Origin: Manihot esculenta
Lineage: Eukaryota; Streptophyta; Magnoliopsida; Malpighiales; Euphorbiaceae
NCBI RefSeq assembly: GCF_001659605.2
Contig: NC_035165.2
Span: forward strand, 12,148,445-12,212,444
Reading direction: 5' to 3'
Length of the DNA stretch: 64,000 nucleotides
In this document: in pieces, positions 46,808 through 58,219 of the stretch
Numbering within the stretch: the first letter of the stretch is position 1
Layout: the number at the start of each line of letters is the position of its first letter
Notes under the pieces: generated by a model
Databases searched by the model: none
What the model saw: only the letters and a program-made list of their open reading frames with translations
Told to the model about the DNA's origin: nothing
Made by a program: the position numbers and the translations under genes

Positions 46808-48452
46808 TGTAACGACCCGGAATCCGGACCGCTACCGGCGCTAGGATCCGGATCAACTTAAGGCCACCGGGACCCATAGCAAGCCTGACATACATCATGT
46901 AAACCTGTTTAATCCCATACATGATCAACAATTACATAAAAATTTTGAACTTTCTCATTCATTTTTTAAACTTAACCTGTGCATGCACAACTCATAAACA
47001 TAAACATCAACCCCACCTTAGAGTCCTCAACAATGCTCCAATGGGGTAACATAATATGTATTAAGTTTGGTTTACATAAACATCATTAAAATCATGTACT
47101 AAAAAGGGATTAACAACATACTAGGGTCAAGCACAATTCTATCCTCAATAACACCATTACATTACATAACTGTTTAATACTATTCAATACATTTCAATAT
47201 TTATCATGTCCACCACTAGCTATTACATAACCATAACTTTACTCTAGCTGACCTCCTGGTCTATCCCGTATCTGCAAACCTAGGGGATTAAGGGAGTGGG
47301 GTGAGCTACTAGAGCGCAGTGAGCAGAATAATAAAACATCATATTTAAAACATATGATATCATGGAATGCATCACATCACAAACAAATCACATCAAGGAT
47401 GAATTTGTCACCAATAGCCCTCTACACATTCCAATAGTGCCAGGGGCGTAGAATGGGCCTCACTGGTCTTCTCTTACATAACATAACATAACATAACATA
47501 ACATTCCATTAGTGACAGGGGCGTAGAATGGGCCTCACTGGTCTTTCTCTTACATAGTGCCAGGGGCGTAGAATGGGCCTCACTAGTCTTCCGTACCGTA
47601 CCATAACCATATCATATCATAGTGGGGGCTAAAGGATCATCCAACATTCATCCACATCAATCAACATAATATGCAATGCAACATATTCGTGAATTCTAAT
47701 GCAAGCACCCTAATATATCTCATGGCATTCATGATGCGTGAATCATGCTAAAACTTTCATTATTTACTTTGAAACATAAAGAGTCATTCTACTCACCTTA
47801 GGCTAGCTCTGACAAGACACTGAAGCAGCTGACTCACTGTTAGGGTCCTCGGTTCCTCGGGTCCGAACCTCTTGAAGATCGAGAGGGAAGACGATCCAAC
47901 TCGGAGATGGGAGAGATCTCGCTCCTTTGTCTCCAAGTCACCAACTTTACTCTTTTTGCTCAAATATCTTCAAACCAAGATAAAACTCGTTAAAACTCGA
48001 AAGATTGGAGGAAAAACATAAAAAACGACCATGAGAGAGCATGGACTCACCGTTGGCCGAAAATGGGGAGAAAGCTCGCCCGTTTAGGCCATGGAGCCCT
48101 TTTATAGGGGCTGGCCAGACCATCTTTCGGCAGCCTAAAGTGCCTCCAAAACTCATGCAAGTTCGGCGGCTGAACATGGGGTTCGGCGGCCGAACCTTTG
48201 CTACTTTCGGAAGCCTAACTTGCCCCCCTAAACTATCCAATGTTCGGCGGCCGAACTTGAGGTTCGGCGGCTGAACCTGGGAATGCCTCCATAGTCTTTT
48301 TCATTCAAAACTCAATTTCTTTCTTGCTTAAAACTATAAAATACATTAAAACATATTTTGAAAACATGATTTTACCCTTCTAGAGGTTTCCGACATCCGA
48401 GATTCCACTGGACGGTAGGAATTTCGATACCGGATTCTAGCCGGGTATTACA
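46808..48452 (-). repeat. 5' LTR of element C, lacking the intron segment
   Basis: 1645 bp against 2310 in B. On the minus strand: TGTAATACCCGGC, TATA box near 48106-48099, CTTCAAGAG (ending at 47869) directly joined to GTTCGGACCC (from 47868), then the usual remainder including minisatellite units and GGGTCGTTACA. The missing block corresponds exactly to the 652-base GT-AG segment of LTR B. Confidence 0.95.
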
Positions 48453-48457
48453 ACTTC

Positions 48458-49589
48458 AGTCATAAAAAATCTAAATATTAATTACAATTTTGTGATAGTT
48501 TAAGACCGAGTATCTGTCTAGGTATAAATATTGTATGCACCGCAAACTTTGCATACATTATCTACTTGTGCTTCTCATCCCTTAGCACAAGTAGGAGATT
48601 GATAGAATATTGAAACAAACAATGATTGTATTGGAATAGGAAGACTTCAAACTTCTTAAACTTTATCTACAGGCTTGGCAAGTGGGTCTTTAAAGTGTTG
48701 TGGGTCAAATGAGACTTGTCTAGGCCTTGGGCTTGGGCTCGTAGGTGAACATGGACATTTGATTTTTTTTTTCTAAGCCCATGTTCTAGCATCTTCTTCC
48801 TCGACGTACAGGTAGAAAAAAGGAGTAAATTTCTGTTGCATATTTGAGGTCTCTTTTGATTTGTACATCCACCATTGATTGAAAAAAAATTAATTTTCTC
48901 CTAAGATTTTTTCTTTATATGTAACAAATGGTGAAAACTCAAAATTTTTGTTGCTGATGCTACCCTTAAAATGTTGTTGTCGCATGTTTCAAGTTTGGAT
49001 TCTCATTTTAAATGTACTGCTCTGGAAATGTTGTCATCACCACACTCTATTGAAGGTTGGCGGTATGCTTTGCACAACTTTCTTTTGTGAACCCCACCAT
49101 AGTGGGATAGTAAATTTCTCCCTAGAGAGATGAGAAATTTTGTGTCAAAGTCTATGAAACCAGAAGAGATGAGCTCCCACCATTCTAAATAAAGGCACAT
49201 AAATCTTTATTACATCATCGGTACTACAGTTTTTGAAATATATTTGCGCATGAGTAATTCGGCCCTTCTGATCCACTCCATTAAATTTGAGAATTTCGAC
49301 CTTTATTGCTGGTAATGGAGCATCAACAAAGAGATATTAGATTTGAAGTGTCACCAATGGGTGTGGCTTGATAAGCTCGGTTGAAAGTTTCTACCGTGTC
49401 TACTATTGCCTACCTTGAATCAAGGAGGTGAGAATATTTTCTATTTTGGTGATCTTCTATTCTTACTCTAATCTCATTGTTTTGAGTCCTTCTTTCATTT
49501 CGGTGACGTGAAGTTCCTCTATATCTATACCACTATGCTTTCTATTCTTTTCATCAATTATTCATTGTGGTTGAGGATCTAGCAGGCCG
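48458..49589. other. Non-coding, flank of element C
   Basis: The first bases continue the element F site interrupted at 31609. I could not recognise gag or protease of F here. Short open frames near 49000-49200 have no family match I know. Confidence 0.45.
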
Positions 49590-50370
49590 AACCGATTGAT
49601 GGAGTAAGAAATATGTACATGATGTGATGGATGTGATAAGTCTAGGTTGGCCAATTCTATGCTTTTGCACTATGTTAATAAAAGGTACAGATTAAGGCCC
49701 ATTCTACATTCTTGATATTATGAAATTTATTTATGTATATTTAAGAAGAAGTCCCAGAAAATTGTAGTGAAGGTTGAGCATATTTGAGGGGCTACTGGCA
49801 GATTATTTGTGAAATGTGTGTATTATACAACGTGGTATGTGATTAAAAAAATTTTAAAATAAAATTTATGTTTTACTCACTAAACTATGTTCAGTAGCTT
49901 AACCTCTCCTCTAACCCCTGGATTTGCAAGTTTGGAAGCATCAAATAGAGAACTCCTTTAAATATATGTACAATATGTAATAGCCTTAAATGTATTATAG
50001 TGGACATGCAATATTTTATAGCATAGAATATTGTACTTGGCCCGAAATTTTATATATTGTACCCTGGATGGTTGTAAGGTCGTCAAATGTATGTTTAATT
50101 GATTGATAAAACTTGTACTTAAGAGCATGTATGATCACATGTATTGATGCTTGAACTCAAGAGTGTGTGACTACATATTTTGGAGCATTTGATGAGGGCC
50201 TGTTTGTTTATCTAAACATGTTTGAGTTTTAAAATTTAATGTTTATATATGTTGAGACCTCAAGGATATGTCAATATATCATATGTATGCTAGGCTTGTC
50301 ACCAGTTACGAAAACTTTAAGTTAGACTTAAACCCTAACACCAGTACAGTTCCATTTTAGGTTACTTACA
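49590..50370 (+). repeat. Ancient relic of chromovirus LTR (3' half)
   Basis: The order of landmarks matches LTR B 33650-34519 with heavy divergence: ATGATGTGATGGATG, CTATGCTTTTGCACTATGTTAA, AAGGCCCATTCTACATTCTTGA, TTTACTCACTAAACTATG, AACCCCTGGATTTGCAAG, TAGTGGACATGCAATATT, CTAGGCTTGTCACCAGTTAC, and the end GGTTACTTACA at 50370. It lies immediately downstream (3') of the kinesin gene. Confidence 0.75.
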
Positions 50371-50401
50371 CTGCTGTTCATTTTTTGTTTCCATTTGTCT
50401 T

Positions 50402-53400
50402 TTAGTTGTAGAAAATGATACTGTTTCTATTGTGCAGGGGAAAACAAAGGAGGAGAGCAAATACCTGAAGAAGCATGGAAGGAGCTACTGCAGGTTCTGC
50501 AATTACACAACCTCTTGTTTTTCTTCCGTTTGTTAGTGTAGCCATGGATGGGCTGTTAACGGTTGTTATATCCCAAAAGCTTCGTTTCTTTGTAGTTGGA
50601 GCCGGTGACTTGAAGCGGTGACTTGGACTCTTCAACTCACCAATGTTTGATTCCTTCGGTCTCAAGCTGGCTCTAGTTACCACTCTCTTTGTCCCTTCTT
50701 TTGAATCTCTTCCCAGTGTTTTCACACTCTTACGAGAAAGCTCATAAATACGTTCATCCTTCTTTTTTATTTGTGACCCATGTTCTTTCTTCATTCTCTC
50801 AATCTCTGCCTCTAATGTCTTCACAGTTCGCTGAAGCTCTCTAACTGTGTCATCTTCTCTCCTTTTCCTAGATTCAGGAGTGAAACAGTTTCCAGCTAAA
50901 GTGGAAGGCCTAGTTTTTCGTTTATCATTTGTTTGGGAATTAGGAGTTAGGAGAGAGGAAATTGATGAAGGGGTTGAGGAGGCATTTGCAGCCAAGGATT
51001 GTACTTGGAGGGTTAGTAGCTTTTGTTGCTGGCGAGCTAATTGTATTCGCAATTCACGGTTCTCTTTTTGCAATTCAAGTAATAACTTGGCCTTATCAGT
51101 TTCAGATTCTGGTAGATGTTGTATTTGAAAATTTGCCTCACATGCCTGCAATTGAAGCAGAAGGTAAGAGTTAAAGTACGAGATTAGGCTGTTCTAAGAA
51201 GAGAGGCTTAAAGGGTCATTTACCTTGGTTCGAATCTCCTTCGCTCGATCAGCCCAATGCAGGGTGTTTTGAGTTTCACCAAATGAGAGATTGCCTGGAC
51301 TGATATTTGCAATCATTACAGTGTTGCAAACTCCACCTAATGAATCCTTGAGAAGTTGAGTGAGCTTGGAGTTTCGATATGGTATGTGTTTCTTACCCTC
51401 AACAAGGGCATTGATGCAGCTGCTTAGTGCAAGGAGTGACCGATTTATGTTTGCACCCTCAAGTGATCTAAGAGTTCTCTGATCAGTTGCTAGAGCTCTC
51501 TCTGACCCAGCAAGATCAATAAGTGAGAGCTTCCCCACTCTATTTACAACATTCATGGAAGCATCCTTAACTCGGTATTCAACCACAACCTGAAAGGAGC
51601 AGAATAGACCTTTAAAGAAATTATACAAGGAAATTTTCTTCCATGAGGGAACCAAAAAACTATCAGAATGATGACCTGCAGAATAGCATGTGATCTTGAA
51701 GAGGTTTCGTTGGCACGCGTCGGTTCAGTTGTTCGGTTTTGATTTCCTTTTTGAAGCAATGCAATTACCTGCCACAACAGAGACGGAGATATCAAATTTT
51801 TCAAATCAAGTAACTACTAACCTTGAAAGCTAGCTTTTATGGAAGTGGAAGTTACTTCATCTGTAGAATAAGCTCTGTACTGAGTGAGGCCAGCTGCTAT
51901 AATTCCCTGTTTCATTGGAACAATTAACAAAAAAAGTTAAACCTGGAAAAGAAAAGCTAGAGGGAATGTTTCAGTCTATTGGCAGCATATCTCTTGCAAG
52001 AGAAATAGTACAGAAAAAATTGGTCTTTGAAGTGTGACAGAGATATAGCAAAGGTATCAGAAAATTTTGTTTTATTTTCTGATAAGCAAAATAGAGACAT
52101 ATTGAATGTAAAGTAGAGGGTAGACCTGTTTATCTTCTCTGAGCACTAGAGGCCTTCCAGGAGAGAGCAAATCTCTGACAGTTTCATTATAAACTTCAAG
52201 GTATGAAAGACGAACTGTATGGTTTCCATCACAACTTCTCTGTCTAACTTTGGTGAAAAGATCCTTAATTGCCAATACCATCACTCCAGGATTCTCCGTT
52301 GTCCCAAGCATTGTGTATGTTTTTCCAGCACCAGTGGCACCATAGCAAAATACTGATCCATTCCTTCCTTGCAACACTGCCTCCACAAGGTCTGCTGTCC
52401 TGAAAAGTCAATTCAATTGGTCAACTTTTTGGTTTAAGAAAAACAAAATCTTGCCAGCCTAAGAAATGGTCTGTTAACTTTTCATTACTCATAACATCAT
52501 CTCATTTTCTCAGCAACCAAACACATTGGCTAGCATTGCGAATGCAAATCAAAACAAACACAGATTACTAGATGCAGGGGTCTCAGTGCATAATTGTGTC
52601 AAATTTTTTTAGCAACATTAGCAGGAACTGGAACTCAAGTTTTGAAAAACATTAGCAGGAATTTTATTTCAAGCACATATCACAACTATTCAGCAAAATA
52701 ATGCAGATTCAAATGCATAGGCAGAGTTAAATTTCCTGGTAATATCACTAGAATTTGAAGTATCCAGAAATAAGTTTATTTCGTTAGCAAGGAAAATTAT
52801 TTAGTCATTCATATAGAAACAATCAAAACTCACGTGGTAGAATAAACTTCCTGTTGAGAAGTTGAATCCGAAAAGGAAGCATCAAAGGCGAAATGGCGTC
52901 CACGAATCCTCTTTAGCCTAAGATAATCATTCTCATTAGCAAACTCGGTCAAATACACATCTTTTCTATTCACAATCTTCACACAGCAGCGCAAACCAGC
53001 CTCTCTTTCTTTCCTGAACATAGGCCTAAGCCTCACAAACACTAAAATGCGGCTTTCACTAGCCTCATTTTTCTGGTAAACAGCCTCCAATTTTCCTACT
53101 TCTAGCACATTTTCGTTCCCAAGAAACCCTCTTGGCTCTGTTTGTGGCACTGAACTTTCCATCGAAAGCTTCCTCGCGACCGTAGTTGAAACATTGGCTT
53201 TTCTTGCACACAAAGAGAACCCAATAACACGATCTGGATCCATCACAGGATTCTCCTTAGCATCGTTCGCAGGGGCTTGAAGGTTTCTTGTGACTGTAGA
53301 ATTAAGCATCGCATAAGGCAATGTAGGCACCGTAGGTATCTTACTGTCTTTAATTACATTGTCTTGTTCAGAATCTTTGGTTTCTTCAAAATCTTTCTCC

Positions 53401-53678
53401 TTTTTTCTGCAAGAACTGAGGAGATCCACGCTTGGATTTGTCGAGAATCTTTTGTCTTCAGGTTTGGGAGAGAGGTTCCTCAGAGTTGAAGAAGCTTTTT
53501 TTTGCTGCTCATACAAGAGAGTCAAAGCTTTCAGTTTCTCTTTCAAGCCTTGGTGAGGGTTTCTTAATGGAACGCTCGCATGGGTCCCTTCTTGATCCGA
53601 GGTATTTCTTGTTCTTTGCTCTGTGTTTGAGCCATTTTGGTCTTGGTTGTTGATTTGAGACCTGGTTGACACTGGCAT
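50402..53678 (-). CDS. KIN8A: Kinesin-8 family motor protein (KIN-8A-like)
   Basis: Six minus-strand exons with GT-AG borders: 53678-52834, 52399-52126, 51906-51856, 51768-51676, 51589-51224 and 51145-50402. They join in frame to about 790 residues. A basic N-terminal extension (MPVSTRSQ; GLKEKLKALTLLYEQQ) precedes the motor (about 209-545) with RILVFVRLRP, the ATP-binding P-loop GATGAGKT (about 302-309), switch I NETSSRSH (410-417), switch II DLAGSE (446-451) and the microtubule-binding HIPYRNSKLTQLLKDSLGG. A coiled-coil tail follows (KENRELRIQLARQQQKL; RELQRTVKTLEAEIERM). Kinesin-8 motors walk to microtubule plus ends and limit their growth. The N-terminal extension argues for the KIN-8A rather than KIN-8B type. 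After SMLLQ a donor CAG/GTATTT allows a further exon; without it the frame ends 20 residues later. The 3' end is therefore uncertain. Confidence 0.93.
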
Positions 53679-54802
53679 TCTAAATTTTCTCGCTACTCAA
53701 ACATGCCTTTATGGTTTTTTCCTCCAACCCAGTTCGATTAACTGCTATAAATGCAAGAAAGTTTTGAAATTTCCCTGGAAAGTTGAGGAACTGATGGGAT
53801 ATGGAACTGAATTGCAGCTAAAAGGAGAAATGGAAAGGGAGAAGGGGGAAAGAGCAAGATTGCGACTTTGCGAGTTAATTTGGAGGAGACACCAAGGGCT
53901 AGTAATAAAGCGGGCAAGGTGAAACTTTTGAAGTTTGGTGCTAGTGCCACTACACATTTTGCTTCTCGTAGTTCAAAATCCAACTTGCGAGAGAAACATC
54001 TGTGGAAGGGACTGGAAGTAGTAGTAACTGGAGTGGTAATAGGGTTAAATTTTTGAAATGAAAATTTTGAAAAATAATTTTTTGTAACGGTCAAGCTGTT
54101 GTCAGCCCCTAAAACGGTTAGATATCATGAGCTGTGGGGCCCAGTCGCAAAGTTAATAGTGTGAATAATTAAACTACAAATCTCTTTCAAAGCAAGTAAA
54201 AGCCAAAATGGTTAATTATAATTAATAAAATATACAGTGGAGCTAAGGTTCATCATTTCCCCATGAAGATTATGTGAGCATCTATCCTGAACCGTTGATG
54301 GTTGTTGGTTAAAATGCCAAGTCGTTAATAAACAGTGCTGATTTATATAGATCTTGATCATATTGTTAACATAGCAGGAACGGAATTTGATCCAAATCCA
54401 ATCAAGCAGCACAGACTTTTTTGCCCATGGATTGTATCACAAAACACTGAAACAACTGCTTGTAAGCAAGCATTATCTTCTTAATTTGATCAAAAGGAGC
54501 TTTCTAGCTCTTCTACAAAATTTCCTTCACCCATTTCCATGATTAATGTACCTTAGAAAGTATGTATTTAAAGCATGCAAGTGTCAAGTGTTGTATCACT
54601 AGGTTTTAAATGGTAGCTTCCATTCAATTTTACATAAAGTATTTTGCGAATTGAAATCTTTAACATTGCTAGAATAGATTGCTTTCTTGAATACTGTTGT
54701 GAGGTTTTTGAAGGAATAGCAATAGAATTTATTATCACATGAAATTGTACTGTGTTCATTGAGGAAAACAGGAAAGACAAGTTGCACAAGAAGCGTTTGA
54801 TG
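53679..54802. other. Intergenic region upstream of the kinesin
   Basis: It separates the kinesin start (53678) from the cyclophilin stop (54803), both on the minus strand. It should hold the kinesin promoter and 5' UTR and the cyclophilin 3' UTR. Apart from two MSA-like motifs at 54083-54120 no feature was recognised; short frames at 53738-54094 on the minus strand have no family match. Confidence 0.6.
54083..54120. promoter_or_regulatory. Two MSA-like (MYB3R) motifs upstream of the kinesin
   Basis: TGTAACGGTCA (54083-54093) and AAAACGGTTA (54111-54120) both contain the AACGG core of the mitosis-specific activator element (consensus YCYAACGGYYA). The first differs from the consensus at one position. 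They lie about 410-440 bp upstream of the kinesin ATG. MSA sites drive G2/M expression of mitotic genes, which suits a spindle kinesin; binding here is inferred. Confidence 0.5.
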
Positions 54803-55888
54803 TTATTCCAGCAAGCCACAATTAGTGACAATCACCTTTGAATAGGGTCTGTTAAAGCCTCTTTCTGCAACAACTGCCCTCTTGTCTCCTATAAGCTTTG
54901 CAACTCTGCTCACCAGAAAATGAAAAGTTTATTGTCTACGCATTCTGTGATTATGCAGTTAATCTTAAATGGTGTTTTTGTTTATAAGCTTAGCATTTTT
55001 GTTTACACAGAACAATGTTCTGCAAGAGACATTGACTCACCTGAAATAGGGGGAACCAGTATTCTCTTGTACTGTCTTCACTTCCCCAATTCTCTCCACA
55101 ACCTCCATTCCTTCTAGTACTCTTCCAATCACCAGATTTGAGTCATCCAGGTCTGGTGAATCCCTTGTGGCGATTACAAATTCTGTACCATTTGGATCAG
55201 TTCCCACCTGTTCTTGATCAATCTCTAACTTCCCCTTTTTTGCAATCAACTTCAACTTTGGAGGAGGTTTCAATGGATCCCTCACAATTATGCTAACACT
55301 TCCAGCTGAATTCTTGATCCCTGAACACTCATTCTGTCTCTCCCATTCATCTGTGAGGCTTTCAACTGCTAAATTACTTCCTTTTCTACTTGCAAGCTCG
55401 GCATCCACACCATAAGATCTCACCCCACCATGTTGCACATAATTTGGCATGATTTTGATGAACTCTTTTCTTCTGTAGCTAATTCCAGCAGCTCCACTCA
55501 CAAGATTACTGAACCTAGCAGCTCCAGCTGGAACACCCTCTCCATATAATCCAACAACAATGCGGCCAACAGGTTCTCCGTCAATGGATATATCAAGAAA
55601 TGCTCTCTTCGTTGCAGTTTGGTTGCTGCAGTTTGGACTACTTCCTGTTTTCTCTTCTTGCTGATCACTTTTACTGGCTCCTGGAAAATTTTCTTCAGCT
55701 CTTGCTTTTGACAGGTAAAGTGGTTCCAAAGATTGAGAGCTGAGAAGAAGAAGCAATGAAGAATTGCTGAAAATTGCAATCTCTCTGCGAGACAACTTGC
55801 AGCATTGTTTGATGATTGGGAAATGTGTGGGTGGTATTGGAGAATGGAGCTTAATGGAGGATTGGAGGGGTTTGGGATTTTGTAACAT
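54803..55888 (-). CDS. CYP26-2: Thylakoid-lumen cyclophilin-type peptidyl-prolyl isomerase (CYP26-2-like)
   Basis: Two exons, 55888-55041 and 54905-54803, with a 135-base GT-AG intron, give 316 residues. I chose the ATG at 55888 because the frame then begins with a Ser/Pro-rich transit peptide; in-frame ATGs at 56011 and 56002 would add 41 or 38 residues. A lumen-targeting segment follows: SRREIAIF (twin Arg at 34-35), a hydrophobic run SLLLLLSSQSL, and a cleavage motif KARA/EE at 61-64. The cyclophilin fold starts about residue 95 (FLDISIDGEPVGRIVVGLYG), with SNLVSGAAGISYRRKEF, MPNYVQHGG, NGTEFVI, LVIGRVLEGMEVV and the C-terminal TNCGLLE. Cyclophilins isomerise peptidyl-proline bonds; in this plastid subgroup several catalytic-core residues differ, so catalysis is uncertain. 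Length and order fit CYP26-2; CYP28 is the alternative. Confidence 0.88.
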
Positions 55889-56029
55889 TTCCCTGTGAAG
55901 AGTAGAGGGCTTTGTGTTTCTGCTGTGTGGCCTTTTGAAGCTAGAGAATTTTCTTGCAGGAAGGCAATTTTGAAGATAAGAAAAGATACAAACCAGATCC
56001 ATCCATTGCAATTTGGAATTGCCATGTTA

Positions 56030-56640
56030 GATTTTCAATTTATGCCACATAATGCATACAAGTTATCTCAAGCCGCTTGTGGGTCAGCCCTTTAAGTTAT
56101 ATTTGAAAAACAATTTCCCAAAAATGCTTTAATAATTAATTGAATAATTAATTAATTAATTATTCAATTAATGTTGCATTTTTACGTAATATGCATTTTT
56201 TAATATTAAAATTAAATGACTTAAAGATCATGTATATAAAAAATAAAAATTAATATTATTTTAAAATTCTCAAAGTGCTATATAATTTGAAAAAAAAAAT
56301 TCCTAAAATCACAGTCAGTAATTATTACTGGCTTAATGAAAATGCGAGAATGTCTAAATATTATAAATTAGGATGCCTCTCCCTAATATCATTATATATC
56401 ATTTTATTTTTTATATAATATTATAATTATCGCTTCATATAAGTAAGGGTTTCATGTACTTAGAATTTTTAATAAACTTTTAACAAAATGATACCAATAA
56501 AATATTTTAAGAAGATTTTGATAGAATTTAATAAATCAAAATATCTAATTATAAATAATATTCCTAATAATCCCTTATTTTCTAAGATTTATATATTTTA
56601 AAAATATTGAAGTACTATATTAATATAATAATTTTTAGTT
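56030..56640. other. AT-rich intergenic upstream of cyclophilin
   Basis: Contains a perfect palindromic run TTAATTAATTGAATAATTAATTAATT-like near 56130-56170 (AT-only) and no gene. Confidence 0.5.
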
Positions 56641-56649
56641 TGAAATAAA

Positions 56650-57380
56650 ATAGAATTAGGGTGTAAATGAATTAAACCGTTCGTGAATTACTCGAGGTTC
56701 GATTCGATAAAAATTCGACCGAATTCAACTCGATTTCTAAACGAGTCAAGTTCGAACTTAATTTTTAGACTCGTTTAATTTGTTAAACGAGTCAAGTTTG
56801 AACTTTATAATATTCAGCTCGTTAAAACTTGTGAGCCTGACTGTTTCTGAGTTCATGAGTAGGTTCGCAACTAAGCTCGTGAATAGTCTCCTTAAGTAAG
56901 CTGAGATTATTATTATAAGAGAAATAAATTCAAATCCTACATATATTTTCATGAGCCAAATCTAAATTTTCTAAAATTCAGCTCTATAGAATTTAGTTAC
57001 ACTCTTAAACTTACATATATTTGGATCATTAAGATTTAAAAGTTCATTCTTATAAGTTTACGAGTTAATTTGTAAATATATTTATTTAACTAAAATTATT
57101 TTAGTTTTAAACTTATTAATTTTAAATTAAAACTCATTATACATCTAAATAAATTAAACGACTCGTGAACTATTCGATATTAAACTCGATAAAAATTCGA
57201 TAAAAACTCGACTCGTCTAAACTTATTTGCTAAATGAGCCAAAGTTGAACTTTTTAATATTTGGTTCGAGTTCGAAATGAGTAAATCTCGAATTTGACTC
57301 GAACTCAAAAAAATTTTAATGAATCAAATATGAACTCTTCAAATCTCGACTCAGCTCGATTCGTTTATATCCTAAGTAGG
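56650..57380 (+). repeat. Degenerate dispersed repeat (copy 2) with internal duplication
   Basis: Two halves start alike: AATTAAACCGTTCGTGAATTACTCGA at about 56672 and AATTAAACGACTCGTGAACTATTCGA at about 57155. Both continue with GATAAAAATTCGA and (A/T)AACGAGTCAAGTTCGAACTT-like phrases. The unit corresponds, reversed, to 14120-14720. CTCGA/TTCGA-rich wording of this kind is frequent in plant intergenic repeats; the class is not known to me. Confidence 0.6.
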
Positions 57381-58219
57381 ATTAATGTGAAAATATATAA
57401 AAGTGAATTTATTTTTATCTTATATATTGAGATATTTCGAGTTTGAATTTCAATTTGAATTAATTATAAAAATATAGAGTTAGTATAAAAAGACGTATAT
57501 ATATATATATATAAATTCATTGTCTTAAAATTTTGAGTTGGACATGATATTAAGCTTATAATCTATTCTTTATAAACCCATTAAGAAGGATCCTCTCCAA
57601 GTATGTTGCAAGCTTCCCAGATTTCCAACGGCCACAAATTAGAGATTTGCATTACAGAGGAAAGAAATTGCAAGGGTTGTCCCAATTTGGAGGAGATTCA
57701 ATTACAAATTGGAAGGGATGTAGAGGCTATCAAAGAAGACAACTAGGAGTTATATTAGCTGTCCATCTGACCAAATGGATTTGAGCTTGTGGGAGAGGAG
57801 AGGTTTTTCTTCAATGGAATAGGAAGTTTGCCCTAATGAAATTTTTAATAAAATTAATTTGCTAAAAAATGCATCTGCATTGCTAAGAATTATTTTCATT
57901 GGAATTAATTAATGAAATTATTAATAACTAAAAAATATAATAAAAATTTAATATTATGGATTATTGAATTTAAAATATTTAATAATCTAAACTTTTTCGA
58001 TTATTCTTAATTTTTTTTAAAAAATAATCATAAAAATAGATGATAATAAAATTGTAGATAAATAAAATAAAAGCCCTTTATTTTCTTCCAAATACTATTT
58101 TTGCTATTTTCTCTGATCTTTGCTTTCAGAAAAATTTGTTCGCTAACTTTTTTTCATTTTTGCTCTTTATAGATTTATATTCCTTACGGTAATTTTGAAT
58201 TTTTGTTTTCTTTTTTTTC
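57381..58219. other. AT-rich intergenic, no gene seen
   Basis: An (AT)n run lies near 57498. The phrase 57590-57830 (CTCTCCAAGTATGTTGC, GGAGGAGATTC) is less AT-rich but gives no recognisable protein. Confidence 0.55.

Larger units (their letters stand above)
31610..48452 (-). mobile_element. Chromovirus C (minus strand) carrying nested B and E
   Basis: The left end TGTAACGACCCGG (31610) and right end CCGGGTATTACA (48452) are the two termini of one LTR family, flanked by a perfect target duplication ACTTC (31605-31609 and 48453-48457). Reading from the right on the minus strand: 5' LTR 48452-46808, primer site, leader, solo LTR E inserted, gag and pol down to 39946, then a deletion junction. 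On the far left is the end of its own 3' LTR (32209-31610), into which element B was inserted. Confidence 0.92.

Noticed and set aside
50847..51174. Plus-strand frames of 93 and 70 codons opposite the kinesin
   Set aside because: Antisense shadows of kinesin exon 6.
55498..56025. Alternative 175-codon frame overlapping the cyclophilin start
   Set aside because: Different frame from the cyclophilin domain and without similarity; the cyclophilin frame explains the region.
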